Shown piece after piece: positions 15,994 through 24,293 of a stretch of 64,000 nucleotides of DNA. Both the position numbers and the translations under genes were made by a program. The notes beneath the pieces were generated by a model, which saw only the letters and a list, made by a program, of their open reading frames with translations, was not told where the DNA came from and did not search any database. Positions within the stretch are counted from its first letter, which is position 1, and the number at the start of each line of letters is the position of its first letter. The DNA is from Pseudomonas fluorescens HK44. Lineage in GTDB: Bacteria > Pseudomonadota > Gammaproteobacteria > Pseudomonadales > Pseudomonadaceae. Location: positions 62,001 to 126,000 of the forward strand of contig NZ_AFOY02000010.1 in the NCBI RefSeq assembly GCF_000217955.3. The letters run 5' to 3'.

Positions 15994-16663
15994 GTCAAAC
16001 TATCGAAAACTGAGCCTGGAGGACGTGGAACTGTCAGCCGACCTGCGTCTGCCGATAAATGCTATTGGTCTGGTGGTCTTTGTCCATGGCAGCGGCAGCA
16101 GCCGTTCAAGCCCACGTAACCAGCAGGTTGCAGAGTCTCTGGGCAGACGGCGGCTGGGCACGTTGTTGTTCGATTTGCTCACGGAGCCGGAGCAGCACCT
16201 GGATAACGTGACGCGGGAGCTGCGTTTCGATATCGCGATGCTTTCCCGGCGACTGGTGCGGGTGATCGACTGGATTGGCCGGGACGCGGAACTGCAAGTG
16301 CTGCGGATCGGCTTGTTTGGCGCAAGCACCGGGGCCGCTGCGGCGCTGTTGGCGGCGGCCGAGCGCCCGGACCTGGTCCATGCGGTGGTCAGCCGAGGAG
16401 GGCGGACCGACCTGGCAGGCGCAGCATTGTCCCTGGTGAGGGCTCCGACCTTGCAAATCGTTGGAGCCGAGGACCCGGTGGTATTGCATCTGAACGTCCA
16501 AAGCAGTCAGGTTCTGCGGTGTGAACAGCGTCTGGAAGTGGTGGAGGGTGCTACGCATCTGTTTGAAGAAGCAGGCACCCTGGAGGAAGTCGCCAGACTT
16601 GCTGGCGACTGGTTCGAGAGGCATCTGCGCGACACTCGTCCAAAGACCTCTGTCAGCCCCTGA
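15986..16663 (+). CDS. Dienelactone-hydrolase-like alpha/beta hydrolase
   Basis: The 225-residue protein is an alpha/beta hydrolase: VVFVHGSGSSRSSPRN (oxyanion loop) near residue 30, nucleophile elbow GLFGASTGAAAAL with Ser in the GxSxG-like GASTG, acid region IVGAEDPVV, and a catalytic His in EGATHLFEE. It overlaps the phosphoribosyltransferase gene by 8 bases, with GGAGG inside the upstream coding end serving its start. The two domains are fused in some actinobacterial proteins, so the products may act in one reaction sequence. Substrate unknown. It stops 6 bases from the end of the convergent erythromycin-esterase-like gene. Confidence 0.87.
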   Translation: MLESNYRKLSLEDVELSADLRLPINAIGLVVFVHGSGSSRSSPRNQQVAESLGRRRLGTLLFDLLTEPEQHLDNVTRELRFDIAMLSRRLVRVIDWIGRDAELQVLRIGLFGASTGAAAALLAAAERPDLVHAVVSRGGRTDLAGAALSLVRAPTLQIVGAEDPVVLHLNVQSSQVLRCEQRLEVVEGATHLFEEAGTLEEVARLAGDWFERHLRDTRPKTSVSP

Positions 16664-16669
16664 CCGGTA

Positions 16670-18037
16670 TCACACGCCAAACGGAAAGGTTTCGTCTTCC
16701 GGTTCCAGTGCCTGGCTTTTTGGTAGAGGCAGTGCCGTCACCGGTTGCGTCTGTTCAATCCACACCAAGGCGTCAAATTGCTCGGCCAGCACCGCCTCGA
16801 AGTAGTGGCTGCTGCGCTCGCTTTCGGGGCGGTAAATCACCCCGATGGCCCGTTCCAGCAGGGGCTCGGACAGCGCCTTGCGCAGGTCTTCGCGCTGGGG
16901 ATCTCGCCAGTCGGTCAAGGACGCGGGGACACCGGCTTTAAGGAACTGATGCTCCCAACTGTCGGCACGAGACGGCCGGATGTCCTTGATGAGCATGTCG
17001 GCGTCCCAGTCATCGGCTGCCGCCACCTGGCCACGGTCGGTGCTCATGCCGATCAGAACAACATCGCGCCCATAGGCGCTGCGGCACAGCTGACCGATAT
17101 TGAACTGCCCCTTCCAGCCCATTTCCGTGGCTGCGGCATTGCCGATATGGGAGTTGTGGGCCCATACAACGGCCTTGGCGTTAGGGCCCCTGTGCTCAAG
17201 CAACGCCCGCAGCGTGTCGAACATGTGCTGGTCGCGCAGGTTCCAGGAGGCGGTCGAGCCTCGATAAATCGCTCGATAGTAGTGTTCCGCCGCCCGAACG
17301 ACCCGGGCGTTTTGCGTGGCATCGAAGAACGCCTCGTCGTCCCGAACAAGCCCGGTCAGTTGCTCGGCCAGCATGGCATTGAGCTGCTCGACCACCGCTT
17401 GCTCGCAGGGCATCACACCGCCGTCTTCGACAAAGCGGCCGTACAACGCAGGTTCATCCTGCCAGGGAGTCAGACAGCCATAGCGCCGCCGCGCTTCGTG
17501 TGCCAGATGCGGGTCAACCCGGTCCAGATAACTCAGGACCTCGTGAATGGAGTTGCGCAAACTGTAAACGTCCAATCCGCGAAACTCGACTCGATGCTCG
17601 GGGGCGTGCTTGTGGTTGTATTGATGCAGCCAGTGGGCGAACGCTTTCACGTCGGTGTTGCGCCACATCCAGGTCGGGAATCGGCTGAAGATGTGCCGTT
17701 TCCAGGCTGTATGGGCCAGCCCGCGGACATAACGGTCAACATGACCGGCGTCTGGCCAGTCCGCTTCAACCGCCACAATCGTGAACCCGTGCTGCTCAAT
17801 CAGCCTTTGGGTAATCGCCGCCCGGGTTCGGTAGAAGTCGCTGGTGCCATGGCTGGCCTCACCGATCATCACCACGCGCGCATCGGCGTAACGGTCGAAC
17901 ATTTCACCGAAGGCGTCTGAATTCAATTCCGGCAGCGGTTGCGCATAGTGACGTAGCAGAGGGGCAATAGTGGTCCTGGCAACCGTGCTGCGCGGGCCGT
18001 ACAGTTTTTCCAGCAATTTCTGCGAAGGGGAGGTCAT
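16670..18037 (-). CDS. Erythromycin-esterase-family protein
   Basis: The ATG at 18037 (AGGGAC upstream) gives 455 residues beginning MTSPSQKLLEKLYGP; the longer frame to 18307 would cross the whole intergenic region. The core shows RVVMIGEASHGTSDFYRTRA, with the Glu and His of the EreA/EreB active site, then IVAVEADWPDAGHVDRYVRG, WAHNSHIGNA and a C-terminal ERAIGVIYRPESERSSHYFEA segment. Only a minority of this family hydrolyse macrolides; many copies sit in stress islands and have no known substrate, so resistance should not be assumed. An Anr-like site lies 92 bases upstream. Confidence 0.92.
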   Translation of the reverse strand: MTSPSQKLLEKLYGPRSTVARTTIAPLLRHYAQPLPELNSDAFGEMFDRYADARVVMIGEASHGTSDFYRTRAAITQRLIEQHGFTIVAVEADWPDAGHVDRYVRGLAHTAWKRHIFSRFPTWMWRNTDVKAFAHWLHQYNHKHAPEHRVEFRGLDVYSLRNSIHEVLSYLDRVDPHLAHEARRRYGCLTPWQDEPALYGRFVEDGGVMPCEQAVVEQLNAMLAEQLTGLVRDDEAFFDATQNARVVRAAEHYYRAIYRGSTASWNLRDQHMFDTLRALLEHRGPNAKAVVWAHNSHIGNAAATEMGWKGQFNIGQLCRSAYGRDVVLIGMSTDRGQVAAADDWDADMLIKDIRPSRADSWEHQFLKAGVPASLTDWRDPQREDLRKALSEPLLERAIGVIYRPESERSSHYFEAVLAEQFDALVWIEQTQPVTALPLPKSQALEPEDETFPFGV

Positions 18038-18128
18038 GAGTGTCGTCCCTATAAGAGAGGGGTTACCCGACTTGCAGCGCTCTGGGCTGCCTCTTTGATC
18101 ATTCCTACGCCTTGAACCGGGCGATTCA

Positions 18129-18142
18129 TTGAGTTTCGTCAA
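18129..18142. promoter_or_regulatory. Degenerate Anr/FNR-type box (TTGAGTTTCGTCAA)
   Basis: Two changes from TTGAT-N4-ATCAA, but the outer TTGA/TCAA are intact. The distance (92 bases) to the minus-strand erythromycin-esterase-like start suits class II activation. The rest of the 302-base divergent region up to 18340 holds no other site I can support for the cytochrome gene. Confidence 0.5.
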
Positions 18143-18339
18143 CAAAGGATGCAATGCCCCAAGATAAAGTGTCTGCATCACACGCCCGCAGGCCGCTGAA
18201 TATGACCTGACGCCATGGGCGTGATGAGCTTTGCAGGCTTGAACGGCGCAACACGCGACGGCACTTGTAAATGGCCTGCGTCTGGCTAGGCTCCATTCAG
18301 GATTCAATCGTTCGACAGTCTCTTTTCAGGGAAGCTGAC

Positions 18340-19758
18340 ATGAATGTGAAGGACGGCGAAGCAGGCGGGATGAAGTCGGTGGCGCAGTCGTTTTTTTTCG
18401 GGTGGCCTTTTTTAATCAAGTTACTCCGGCGACCGGGCACCCTGCTGGTGGCGCTATCAGTACTGCTGTTTTGTCAGTCAGCGCAGGCCTTGCCTTCCTT
18501 TGCACGTCAAACAGGACAAAGTTGCATTGCCTGCCATGCCGGTGGGCAATTTCCCGAGCTGACACCTTATGGGCGCCTGTTCAAGCTGACGGGGTACACC
18601 AACGGCGTACAAACCAACCCCTTGGCGGCCATGATCGTTGGTGACTTCACCTCGACGCGCAACAACAGTGACGGTGCAGGCAGCTCGATTTCCCCCAAAG
18701 ACAAGCAATTCATACTCGATTTCGGCAGCGTGTTCCTGGGTGGAAAGATCACTGATGTCATCGGCGGCTTTGCCCAATTCACCTACAGCTCGTACGACCA
18801 TCAGGACGCCTCGGGTAATTGGGTCGGCCACCTGGGTTCGGACAACTTTGACCTGCGTTATGCGGACAGCCGGCGGGATGCCTCACGAGATGTCATCTGG
18901 GGTGTCACATTGAATAACAACCCCACGGTTCAGGATGTCTGGAACAGCACGCCTGCGTGGGGCTATCCGTATGTCAGTTCAACCCTGGGCGCCTTCGGCG
19001 GGGTCCCCGCCTCGACGCTGATTGAAGGGGGATTGGCTCAACAGGTGGCGGGTATCGGCGCCTATGTTTATTTGAACAAGTCGTTGTATCTGGAGCTGAC
19101 CTCCTACCAGACCGCCAAAGACACCTGGCAGTTTCTGAGTCTGGGCAACAAGAAGGGCGACACCTACCATCCGTTGACGTACATGGATGGCTCAAGCCCT
19201 TATGCACGGCTGGCCTATACCTACGAGTGGGGGGCCCAAAACGTGATGGTGGGCGCCTTTGCGATGAATGCCAAAATTCTGCCCCTGGATGATTCCAACA
19301 ATCCGATCCATGGCCAGGGCAGCACCGAGTACCGGGACGTAGGCTTCGATGGCCAGTATCAGTACCTCCTTGAGCCCCATGCTTTCACGGCACAGATACG
19401 CTATGTCAGGGAAGAAATCAGGGATCACACCCAGACCCTCTTCGACGGACCCGCGTCCCTGCGATCGTTCAAGTTGAAGGGCAGTTATGTATACGGTGCC
19501 AAATATGGTGCGAGCCTGGCGTATACCAATGTCAATGGCAGCTCGGATGCCACGGCGTACCCGGACAGCGCCAGTTTTTCACCCGACACACAGATGTGGA
19601 CGCCAGAGATTTTCTGGTTACCGATGCAGAGTCTGAGGGTCGGGCTCCAATACAACTATTTCACCCGCTATTTGGGCGCAACGAACAACTATGACGGCAA
19701 TGGCCGTGATGCCAGTGAAAACGACACCACGTATCTTTATATGTGGTACGCGTTTTGA
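18340..19758 (+). CDS. Cytochrome c fused to an outer-membrane beta-barrel (Cyc2-like)
   Basis: The start at 18340 (AGGGAA upstream) gives 472 residues; an ATG at 18370 is also possible. A long N-region and hydrophobic segment (about 34-46) end in SAQA, a likely signal cleavage site at residue 50. Directly after it come ARQTGQSCIACH, a haem-c site (C62, C65, H66), and FPELTPYGRLFKLTGY. The remaining ~390 residues are alternating polar/aromatic strands with turns, no further CxxCH, and end in WYAF, as outer-membrane barrels do. The order haem then barrel and the FP-L--(Y/F)GR-FK--GY motif resemble fused cytochrome-porins such as Cyc2 of iron oxidisers. A role in electron passage across the outer membrane is inference. 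A dihaem cytochrome gene follows after 25 bases. Confidence 0.78.
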   Translation: MNVKDGEAGGMKSVAQSFFFGWPFLIKLLRRPGTLLVALSVLLFCQSAQALPSFARQTGQSCIACHAGGQFPELTPYGRLFKLTGYTNGVQTNPLAAMIVGDFTSTRNNSDGAGSSISPKDKQFILDFGSVFLGGKITDVIGGFAQFTYSSYDHQDASGNWVGHLGSDNFDLRYADSRRDASRDVIWGVTLNNNPTVQDVWNSTPAWGYPYVSSTLGAFGGVPASTLIEGGLAQQVAGIGAYVYLNKSLYLELTSYQTAKDTWQFLSLGNKKGDTYHPLTYMDGSSPYARLAYTYEWGAQNVMVGAFAMNAKILPLDDSNNPIHGQGSTEYRDVGFDGQYQYLLEPHAFTAQIRYVREEIRDHTQTLFDGPASLRSFKLKGSYVYGAKYGASLAYTNVNGSSDATAYPDSASFSPDTQMWTPEIFWLPMQSLRVGLQYNYFTRYLGATNNYDGNGRDASENDTTYLYMWYAF

Positions 19759-19783
19759 TCAGTTGAACGCAGGGGCGTAGACC

Positions 19784-20443
19784 ATGAAAGCATTGGGCAT
19801 GAAGAGTTCTTTCAATCGATCGCAGATTTTTCTTGCCCTCTGCGTGGTGGCGCTCACGGGTTGCAGCGGGACGAACGGGGAGACCTCGGAGAAAACCTCG
19901 CCCATGTCCGGTATCGCGATGGCGGACAAGGTTTGCTCCATGTGCCATGGGCTGACGGGGGAGTCCGTCTCGCCGATGTTTCCCAAGTTGGCCGGCCAGC
20001 AAAAGGAGTACCTGAAGTTGCAGCTGGCTGACTTCAAGGGCCATGTCCGCAGCGATAAGACCGGGACGCAGTACATGTGGGGATTTACCCATTTGACAGA
20101 GACCCAGATCAGCGAACTGGCAGACTATTTTTCCAGTCAGAACCCCATGAAGGCTGACGCCGATAAGCCTGATGCGCGCGGCGAATTGATCTTTCGCAAG
20201 GGCCTGCCTGGGTCGGGTGTCGCTCAGTGCAACTCCTGCCACGGTGCCGACGGCCAGGGCAATGGCCCGTTTCCGCGCCTGGCGGGTCAACATGCCGAGT
20301 ATATGATCCGCCAGCTCAAGGTTTTCCAGCAGACTGACCAGCGCCCGCGTGGCGCTCTGATGAAGCAGGTCACTCATTCACTGAATGATGAAGATGCCGC
20401 CTCTGTCGCGCATTACATTGCGACGCTCGGGGCAAAAAAATGA
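19784..20443 (+). CDS. Dihaem c4-type cytochrome lipoprotein
   Basis: The 219-residue protein has a signal with lipobox LTGC (Cys near residue 27), so it is probably anchored to a membrane facing the periplasm. Two class-I cytochrome domains follow: CSMCH near residue 51 with MFPKLAGQQ downstream, and CNSCH near 149 with PRLAGQHAEYM, each with Met-containing loops that could supply the sixth ligand. This is the c4 layout; c4 cytochromes carry electrons to terminal oxidases. Being 25 bases after the haem-barrel gene, it is a natural periplasmic partner for it. The next gene has its own Anr-like box. Confidence 0.9.
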   Translation: MKALGMKSSFNRSQIFLALCVVALTGCSGTNGETSEKTSPMSGIAMADKVCSMCHGLTGESVSPMFPKLAGQQKEYLKLQLADFKGHVRSDKTGTQYMWGFTHLTETQISELADYFSSQNPMKADADKPDARGELIFRKGLPGSGVAQCNSCHGADGQGNGPFPRLAGQHAEYMIRQLKVFQQTDQRPRGALMKQVTHSLNDEDAASVAHYIATLGAKK

Positions 20444-20477
20444 GGGCACGTCGCGGTTCCTGGCCTTCAGGCACTGT

Positions 20478-20491
20478 CTGATCTATATCAA
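20478..20491. promoter_or_regulatory. Anr/FNR-type box (CTGATCTATATCAA)
   Basis: One change from the consensus (C for T at position 1). The centre is 68 bases before the polX-like ATG at 20553; predicted class II transcript start is near 20526. Confidence 0.65.
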
Positions 20492-20552
20492 TGACCGCGT
20501 GGCGGGATCGGCAATCCTGACTCAGTGACCTCCACCGAGTCGGGATTGCGCC

Positions 20553-22355
20553 ATGAAGCTCACTGCGGCACCACTTCCAGAGCCATTGCCAACCTTGCCC
20601 TCTTCATCGGCCAAGGTCGGGCAGGCGATCGGCAATGACCGGATCGCCGCGATTTTTGACGATATTGCCGATCTGTTGGAAATCGAGGACGCCAATCCCT
20701 TCCGTATCCGGGCTTATCGCAATGCAGCGCGAACCCTGAGGGCTTTGACCTTTGAGGTCGCGAAGCTGATCGTGCGCGGTGAACCGCTGCCCAAGCTCAG
20801 CGGTATCGGGGTCGACCTTGCCGGCAAGATCAAGGAAATCGTCATCACCGGCGATTGCGCACTGCGCCAGCGGCTGCGTACGACATTACCCTTGGGGCTG
20901 GTCGAGCTGCTTTCCATCGCCGGGCTGGGGCCCAAACGCGTCAAACACCTTTATCACGACCTGGGCATCGAAACTGCGCAGCAACTGTGTCAGGCGGCCA
21001 AACAGGGGCGCATTCGCCATTTGCCTGGCTTCGGCGAAAAGATCGAAGCCCGATTGTTGCACGCCGCGCAGAAGGGCATCGGCAGGGACCGCCGGTTGCC
21101 ATTGGCCTTTGTGGCGCCGGTGGCCCTGAGGCTGACCGAGTACCTGCAACAGCTTCCCGGCGTTAAGGCGGCCACGGTTGCCGGCAGCTTGCGACGGATG
21201 CGCGACACTATCGGCGATATCGATATTCTGGTGGCCGCCGCGCCGTCGGTGGACGTCACGGCGCACTTTATCCAGCATCCGGACATTGCCACTGTACTGG
21301 CGCAGGGTCGCACCCGTACCAGCGTGATACTGGACACCGGCATGCAAGTGGACCTGCGGGTGGTCGAACCGACGGTCTATGGCGCCGCCCTGGTGTATTT
21401 CACCGGCAGCAAGGCGCATAACATCGCGATTCGCCAGCGGGCTCAGAAGCAAGGTCTCAAGCTCAGTGAATATGGCGTTTTCAGGGCAAAAAAATGTCTG
21501 GCCGGCACCACCGAACATTCTGTTTACCAGGCGTTGGGGCTGGAATGGATGACACCGGAGCTGCGCGAAAATCGTGGTGAGATTGCCGCGGCAGAGGCTG
21601 GTCGTTTGCCCAAACTGATTGAGTTGAGTGACCTCAAAGGTGATTTGCATGCTCATACCCGCGCCTCGGATGGGGGCAACAGCCTGGAAGAGATGGCGTT
21701 TGCGGCGCGGGAGGCGGGGCTGGACTACCTGGCGATTACCGAGCATTCGCGGTCCCTCAGAGTGGCCCATGGTCTGGATGCCGACCGGTTGCTCAAGCAC
21801 ATCGACCAGATCGATGCGCTCAACAGCCGCTTGCAGGGCGTGACCTTGCTCAAGGGCATCGAGGTGGACATTCTCGAAGACGGTAGTCTGGACCTGCCGG
21901 ACGCTATCCTCGGGCGTCTGGATCTGGTGGTCGGCGCCGTCCACAGCCATTTCGGCCTGACGTTGCGTCAACAAACCCAGCGCTTGCTCAGGGCCATGGA
22001 TCATCGCTATTTCACGATTCTGGCGCACCCGCTATGCCGGCTGATCAATGAGCGCGACCCGCTGAACCTGGATCTGCCGGTCATCATCAAGGCGGCCCGG
22101 CAGCGTGGTTGCTGCCTGGAACTCAATGCGCAGCCGCAACGCATGGACCTGTTCGACCTGCAGTGCCGCTACGCCAAGGATGAAGGGGTGCTCATTGCCA
22201 TCAACTCGGATGCGCATCGCACCGTTGACTTCGCCTATTTGCAGTATGGGGTCGCTCAGGCACGCCGTGCCTGGCTGGAAAAGCCCGATGTGCTCAACAC
22301 CCGTCCCCTGAAGGAACTCAAGGCGTTCCTCAGCGCCTGTTCTGCCCGGGGATGA
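20553..22355 (+). CDS. polX: PolX-type DNA polymerase/3'-5' exonuclease (X-family + PHP)
   Basis: The 600-residue protein has a leading ~25-residue disordered piece, an 8-kDa-like domain with helix-hairpin-helix motifs (LSGIGVDLAGKI near 82; IAGLGPKRVKHL near 122; LPGFGEKIE near 157), and a family-X palm with G211-S212 and the metal-binding D222 and D224 plus D267, all present. The C-terminal PHP domain has H366-AH368, ITEHSRS near 395 and a final INSDAHR, as in bacterial PolX enzymes that fill gaps and have 3'-5' exonuclease activity. Slightly longer than the usual ~570 residues. Its role is base-excision or gap repair; an Anr box is unusual for such a gene. No terminator was obvious after the stop. 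Confidence 0.93.
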   Translation: MKLTAAPLPEPLPTLPSSSAKVGQAIGNDRIAAIFDDIADLLEIEDANPFRIRAYRNAARTLRALTFEVAKLIVRGEPLPKLSGIGVDLAGKIKEIVITGDCALRQRLRTTLPLGLVELLSIAGLGPKRVKHLYHDLGIETAQQLCQAAKQGRIRHLPGFGEKIEARLLHAAQKGIGRDRRLPLAFVAPVALRLTEYLQQLPGVKAATVAGSLRRMRDTIGDIDILVAAAPSVDVTAHFIQHPDIATVLAQGRTRTSVILDTGMQVDLRVVEPTVYGAALVYFTGSKAHNIAIRQRAQKQGLKLSEYGVFRAKKCLAGTTEHSVYQALGLEWMTPELRENRGEIAAAEAGRLPKLIELSDLKGDLHAHTRASDGGNSLEEMAFAAREAGLDYLAITEHSRSLRVAHGLDADRLLKHIDQIDALNSRLQGVTLLKGIEVDILEDGSLDLPDAILGRLDLVVGAVHSHFGLTLRQQTQRLLRAMDHRYFTILAHPLCRLINERDPLNLDLPVIIKAARQRGCCLELNAQPQRMDLFDLQCRYAKDEGVLIAINSDAHRTVDFAYLQYGVAQARRAWLEKPDVLNTRPLKELKAFLSACSARG

Positions 22356-22439
22356 GTGGCTGTGGGTGCGGGATTGAGACGCTCCATTCCCTTTCGTCAG
22401 CAACGTGCCGGATGACCTCCGAGAAATCAACTGCGCCTG

Positions 22440-22826
22440 TCACTGTATGGGCCCGGAGGGTGTCCCCGGAACCAAACGCCATGCTTCTGGGCATTGGCGC
22501 ACATAGGGGTAGTAGCCTTTGGCTGAAGGGCAGTAATACCAGCTTGGCGCAGGCTGGGTGTTGGGGGGCGCTGCCATCGCAGGCGGGTTGGCCGGGTAGT
22601 AATAGACAGGGGGCGGGTAGTAGTAAACCGGATAGGAGGGGTAGTAATACGGACCGCGAAGGTACGCAGCCTCCCAACCCAGGCCCAGGCCAAGACCGAT
22701 GCCCCACCAGAATGGAGCTCCGCCACGACCGCCTCCGTGCCGGTCGGCGTTGGCCGGTAATGCAAGGCTTGTGGCGATCAGGATCGCCCCTATCAACGCG
22801 CAACGTTTTACCGAGTCGATATTCAT
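22440..22826 (-). CDS. Small exported Tyr/Pro-rich protein, function unknown
   Basis: The ATG at 22826 gives 128 residues with a signal peptide (about 1-26, ending ANA), a short Gly-rich hydrophobic part (FWWGIGLGLGLGWEAAY), then repeated YYYP/PVYYYPP units (about residues 58-80) and a Cys-containing tail with WYYCPSAKGYYPYVRQCPEAW. The two Cys could form a disulphide. The tail WYYC...GYYPYV..C is common in small envelope proteins of proteobacteria. It lies 31 bases downstream of the Spy-like gene on the same strand and is probably cotranscribed. Function not recognised. Confidence 0.8.
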   Translation of the reverse strand: MNIDSVKRCALIGAILIATSLALPANADRHGGGRGGAPFWWGIGLGLGLGWEAAYLRGPYYYPSYPVYYYPPPVYYYPANPPAMAAPPNTQPAPSWYYCPSAKGYYPYVRQCPEAWRLVPGTPSGPIQ

Positions 22827-22857
22827 GATGTCTACCCAATAGAACAGTGAGTACCGT

Positions 22858-23442
22858 TTATTGTTTGCCTGTTTCGTCCTGGTCGCCTTCCATCCGCTGT
22901 TTGAACTTATGCATTGGCATTTGCCCACCGTCATGGCCGGAGAAACGGTGATGCATCACCGTCCAGAACAGGTCGAAAATGGTCTTTTGTTGGGGGTCCA
23001 AGACGTCGTAGAAGGTTTTGGTGCGAACCTGAGCCGCGTCCAGACGCACCAACTGCGCCTGCATCCAGTTGGTTTGTGCACGCAAACGCTCTATCCCCCT
23101 GGCCATTCTCTGCGGTGTCGTTTCATCAATCAGGGCTTTCGGCGTACTCGTCGCGTCATCGCGTCCGGGCTTGTCCTTATCCAGTTGCTGATTGGCATCC
23201 GTGATCACCCCCGCGGCCCATGTATCCCACGCCGGCATTTGTTCCGGCTTGAGATTGAGCTTGCCCTTGAGATCATCCAGGGTCTGCTGCGTGTGTTTGA
23301 CCCAGTCGAAATCCGAGTGGTGACTGGACATCATGCCGCCGGGTGATGACATGGGCGGGTAGGCAAAAACGCTGGTTGATGGCAGCAGTAAGGCACTTGC
23401 CGCGATCAACAGGCATTGGCCGATCAAGCCTGATTTCTTCAT
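22858..23442 (-). CDS. Spy/CpxP-like periplasmic protein
   Basis: GAGGAG before the ATG at 23442 marks the start (194 residues). A signal peptide spans about 1-27 (ending FA). The mature part is helical with LNLKPEQMPAWDTW, a variant of the LTxxQ motif, and a second helical region with LDAAQVRTKTFYDVLDPQQKTIFD. Spy and CpxP are periplasmic chaperones or stress sensors for misfolded envelope proteins. The LTxxQ match is imperfect. It is likely the first gene of a two-gene operon behind a CTGAT-N4-ATCAG site. Confidence 0.82.
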   Translation of the reverse strand: MKKSGLIGQCLLIAASALLLPSTSVFAYPPMSSPGGMMSSHHSDFDWVKHTQQTLDDLKGKLNLKPEQMPAWDTWAAGVITDANQQLDKDKPGRDDATSTPKALIDETTPQRMARGIERLRAQTNWMQAQLVRLDAAQVRTKTFYDVLDPQQKTIFDLFWTVMHHRFSGHDGGQMPMHKFKQRMEGDQDETGKQ

Positions 23443-23503
23443 CTCCAGCTCCTCTCGATACCGTGGGGTCAACTTGAGAATAGGAGCCGCTCAGGGGAGA
23501 AAT

Positions 23504-23517
23504 CTGATCCACATCAG
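23504..23517. promoter_or_regulatory. Anr/FNR-like palindrome (CTGATCCACATCAG)
   Basis: A perfect CTGAT-N4-ATCAG palindrome, one change per half-site from the consensus. Its centre is 68 bases before the Spy-like start at 23442, the same spacing as at 20478 and 3206. Confidence 0.6.
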
Positions 23518-23596
23518 AAAACAGGCATACGCACGGGCAAGTGGATAGACGGGCTGCCAATAGGGGGCGGTGTGTGCCCCGTCATGATGTTCGATG

Positions 23597-23626
23597 CAAA
23601 AAAACCTTGCCGGTTTCCCGGCAAGG
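23597..23626 (-). terminator. Rho-independent terminator of hsp20
   Basis: On the minus strand a 9-bp stem (CCTTGCCGG pairing with CCGGCAAGG, 23605-23613 and 23618-23626) is followed by seven T (A tract 23598-23604 on the plus strand), 20 bases after the hsp20 stop. Confidence 0.85.
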
Positions 23627-23646
23627 TGAGGAGGACGGTCATCGGT

Positions 23647-24192
23647 TCAATTGCCTTTGATTGGCACAATTTTCTCAGGCTTCATGGCTTCGGGCTTTTT
23701 CGGTAGCGATATGCTCAGCACACCCTTACTGAAGCTTGCTTCGATCTTCTCGGCGTCGACCCCTTTAGGCAGGTTGAACACCCGTTCGAAGGAGCCGTAG
23801 TGACGCTCGGAGAGGTAATAGCCCTTTCTTTTTTCTTCCTTGTCTTCCTGTTTTTCGCCTTTGATGATCAAGCTGCCGTTGGACAGTTTGATCTCGACAT
23901 CCTTCTGATCCATACCGGGTAGTTCGGCGGTGATTTCGAAGCTCTTGTCTTTCTCGGTAATGTCCACGGCGGGGACGCCGTAACCGAACAGTTCACGAGA
24001 CAAAACAGGCTCGACATCGAACAGCCCACGACTGAATGGCGATAATCCCAAAGGACCTCGATTGAAGTCTTCGAACAGGTGATCGACCTGTTCCCGCAGT
24101 TTTTGCAGAGGACGCCACAGGTCAGTCGTCGCTGGGAGCGGACTTGCTTTTTTTTCGGTATGAACCGGTACTTTTTTCACGGAATTGGCCAT
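23647..24192 (-). CDS. Small heat-shock protein, Hsp20/alpha-crystallin family
   Basis: AGAGGAG before the ATG at 24192 sets the start (181 residues); the longer frame is not supported. The alpha-crystallin domain covers about residues 72-175: VPAVDITEKDKSFEITAELPGMDQKDVEI, a Lys/Glu-rich loop, and the C-terminal GVLSISLPKKPEA strand with a VPI tail that fits the I-x-I/V oligomer contact. Such proteins hold unfolding proteins in an ATP-independent way. It lies 101 bases downstream of the ArcD-like gene in the same direction with no terminator between, so it may be read from the Anr box at 25864. Confidence 0.95.
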   Translation of the reverse strand: MANSVKKVPVHTEKKASPLPATTDLWRPLQKLREQVDHLFEDFNRGPLGLSPFSRGLFDVEPVLSRELFGYGVPAVDITEKDKSFEITAELPGMDQKDVEIKLSNGSLIIKGEKQEDKEEKRKGYYLSERHYGSFERVFNLPKGVDAEKIEASFSKGVLSISLPKKPEAMKPEKIVPIKGN

Positions 24193-24293
24193 TTTCAGTT
24201 CTCCTCTTTGGCTATGTCGAGGTGGGCTGCAAACGTTTTGGACACCTGCGCCTGCCTCGAGAACAAACAGATCCCTTGTCCCTTGATTTGGCC

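Noticed and set aside
16670-18037. Macrolide resistance gene call for the erythromycin-esterase family protein
   Set aside because: The family is broad and most members in stress islands do not act on macrolides; only the fold can be claimed.
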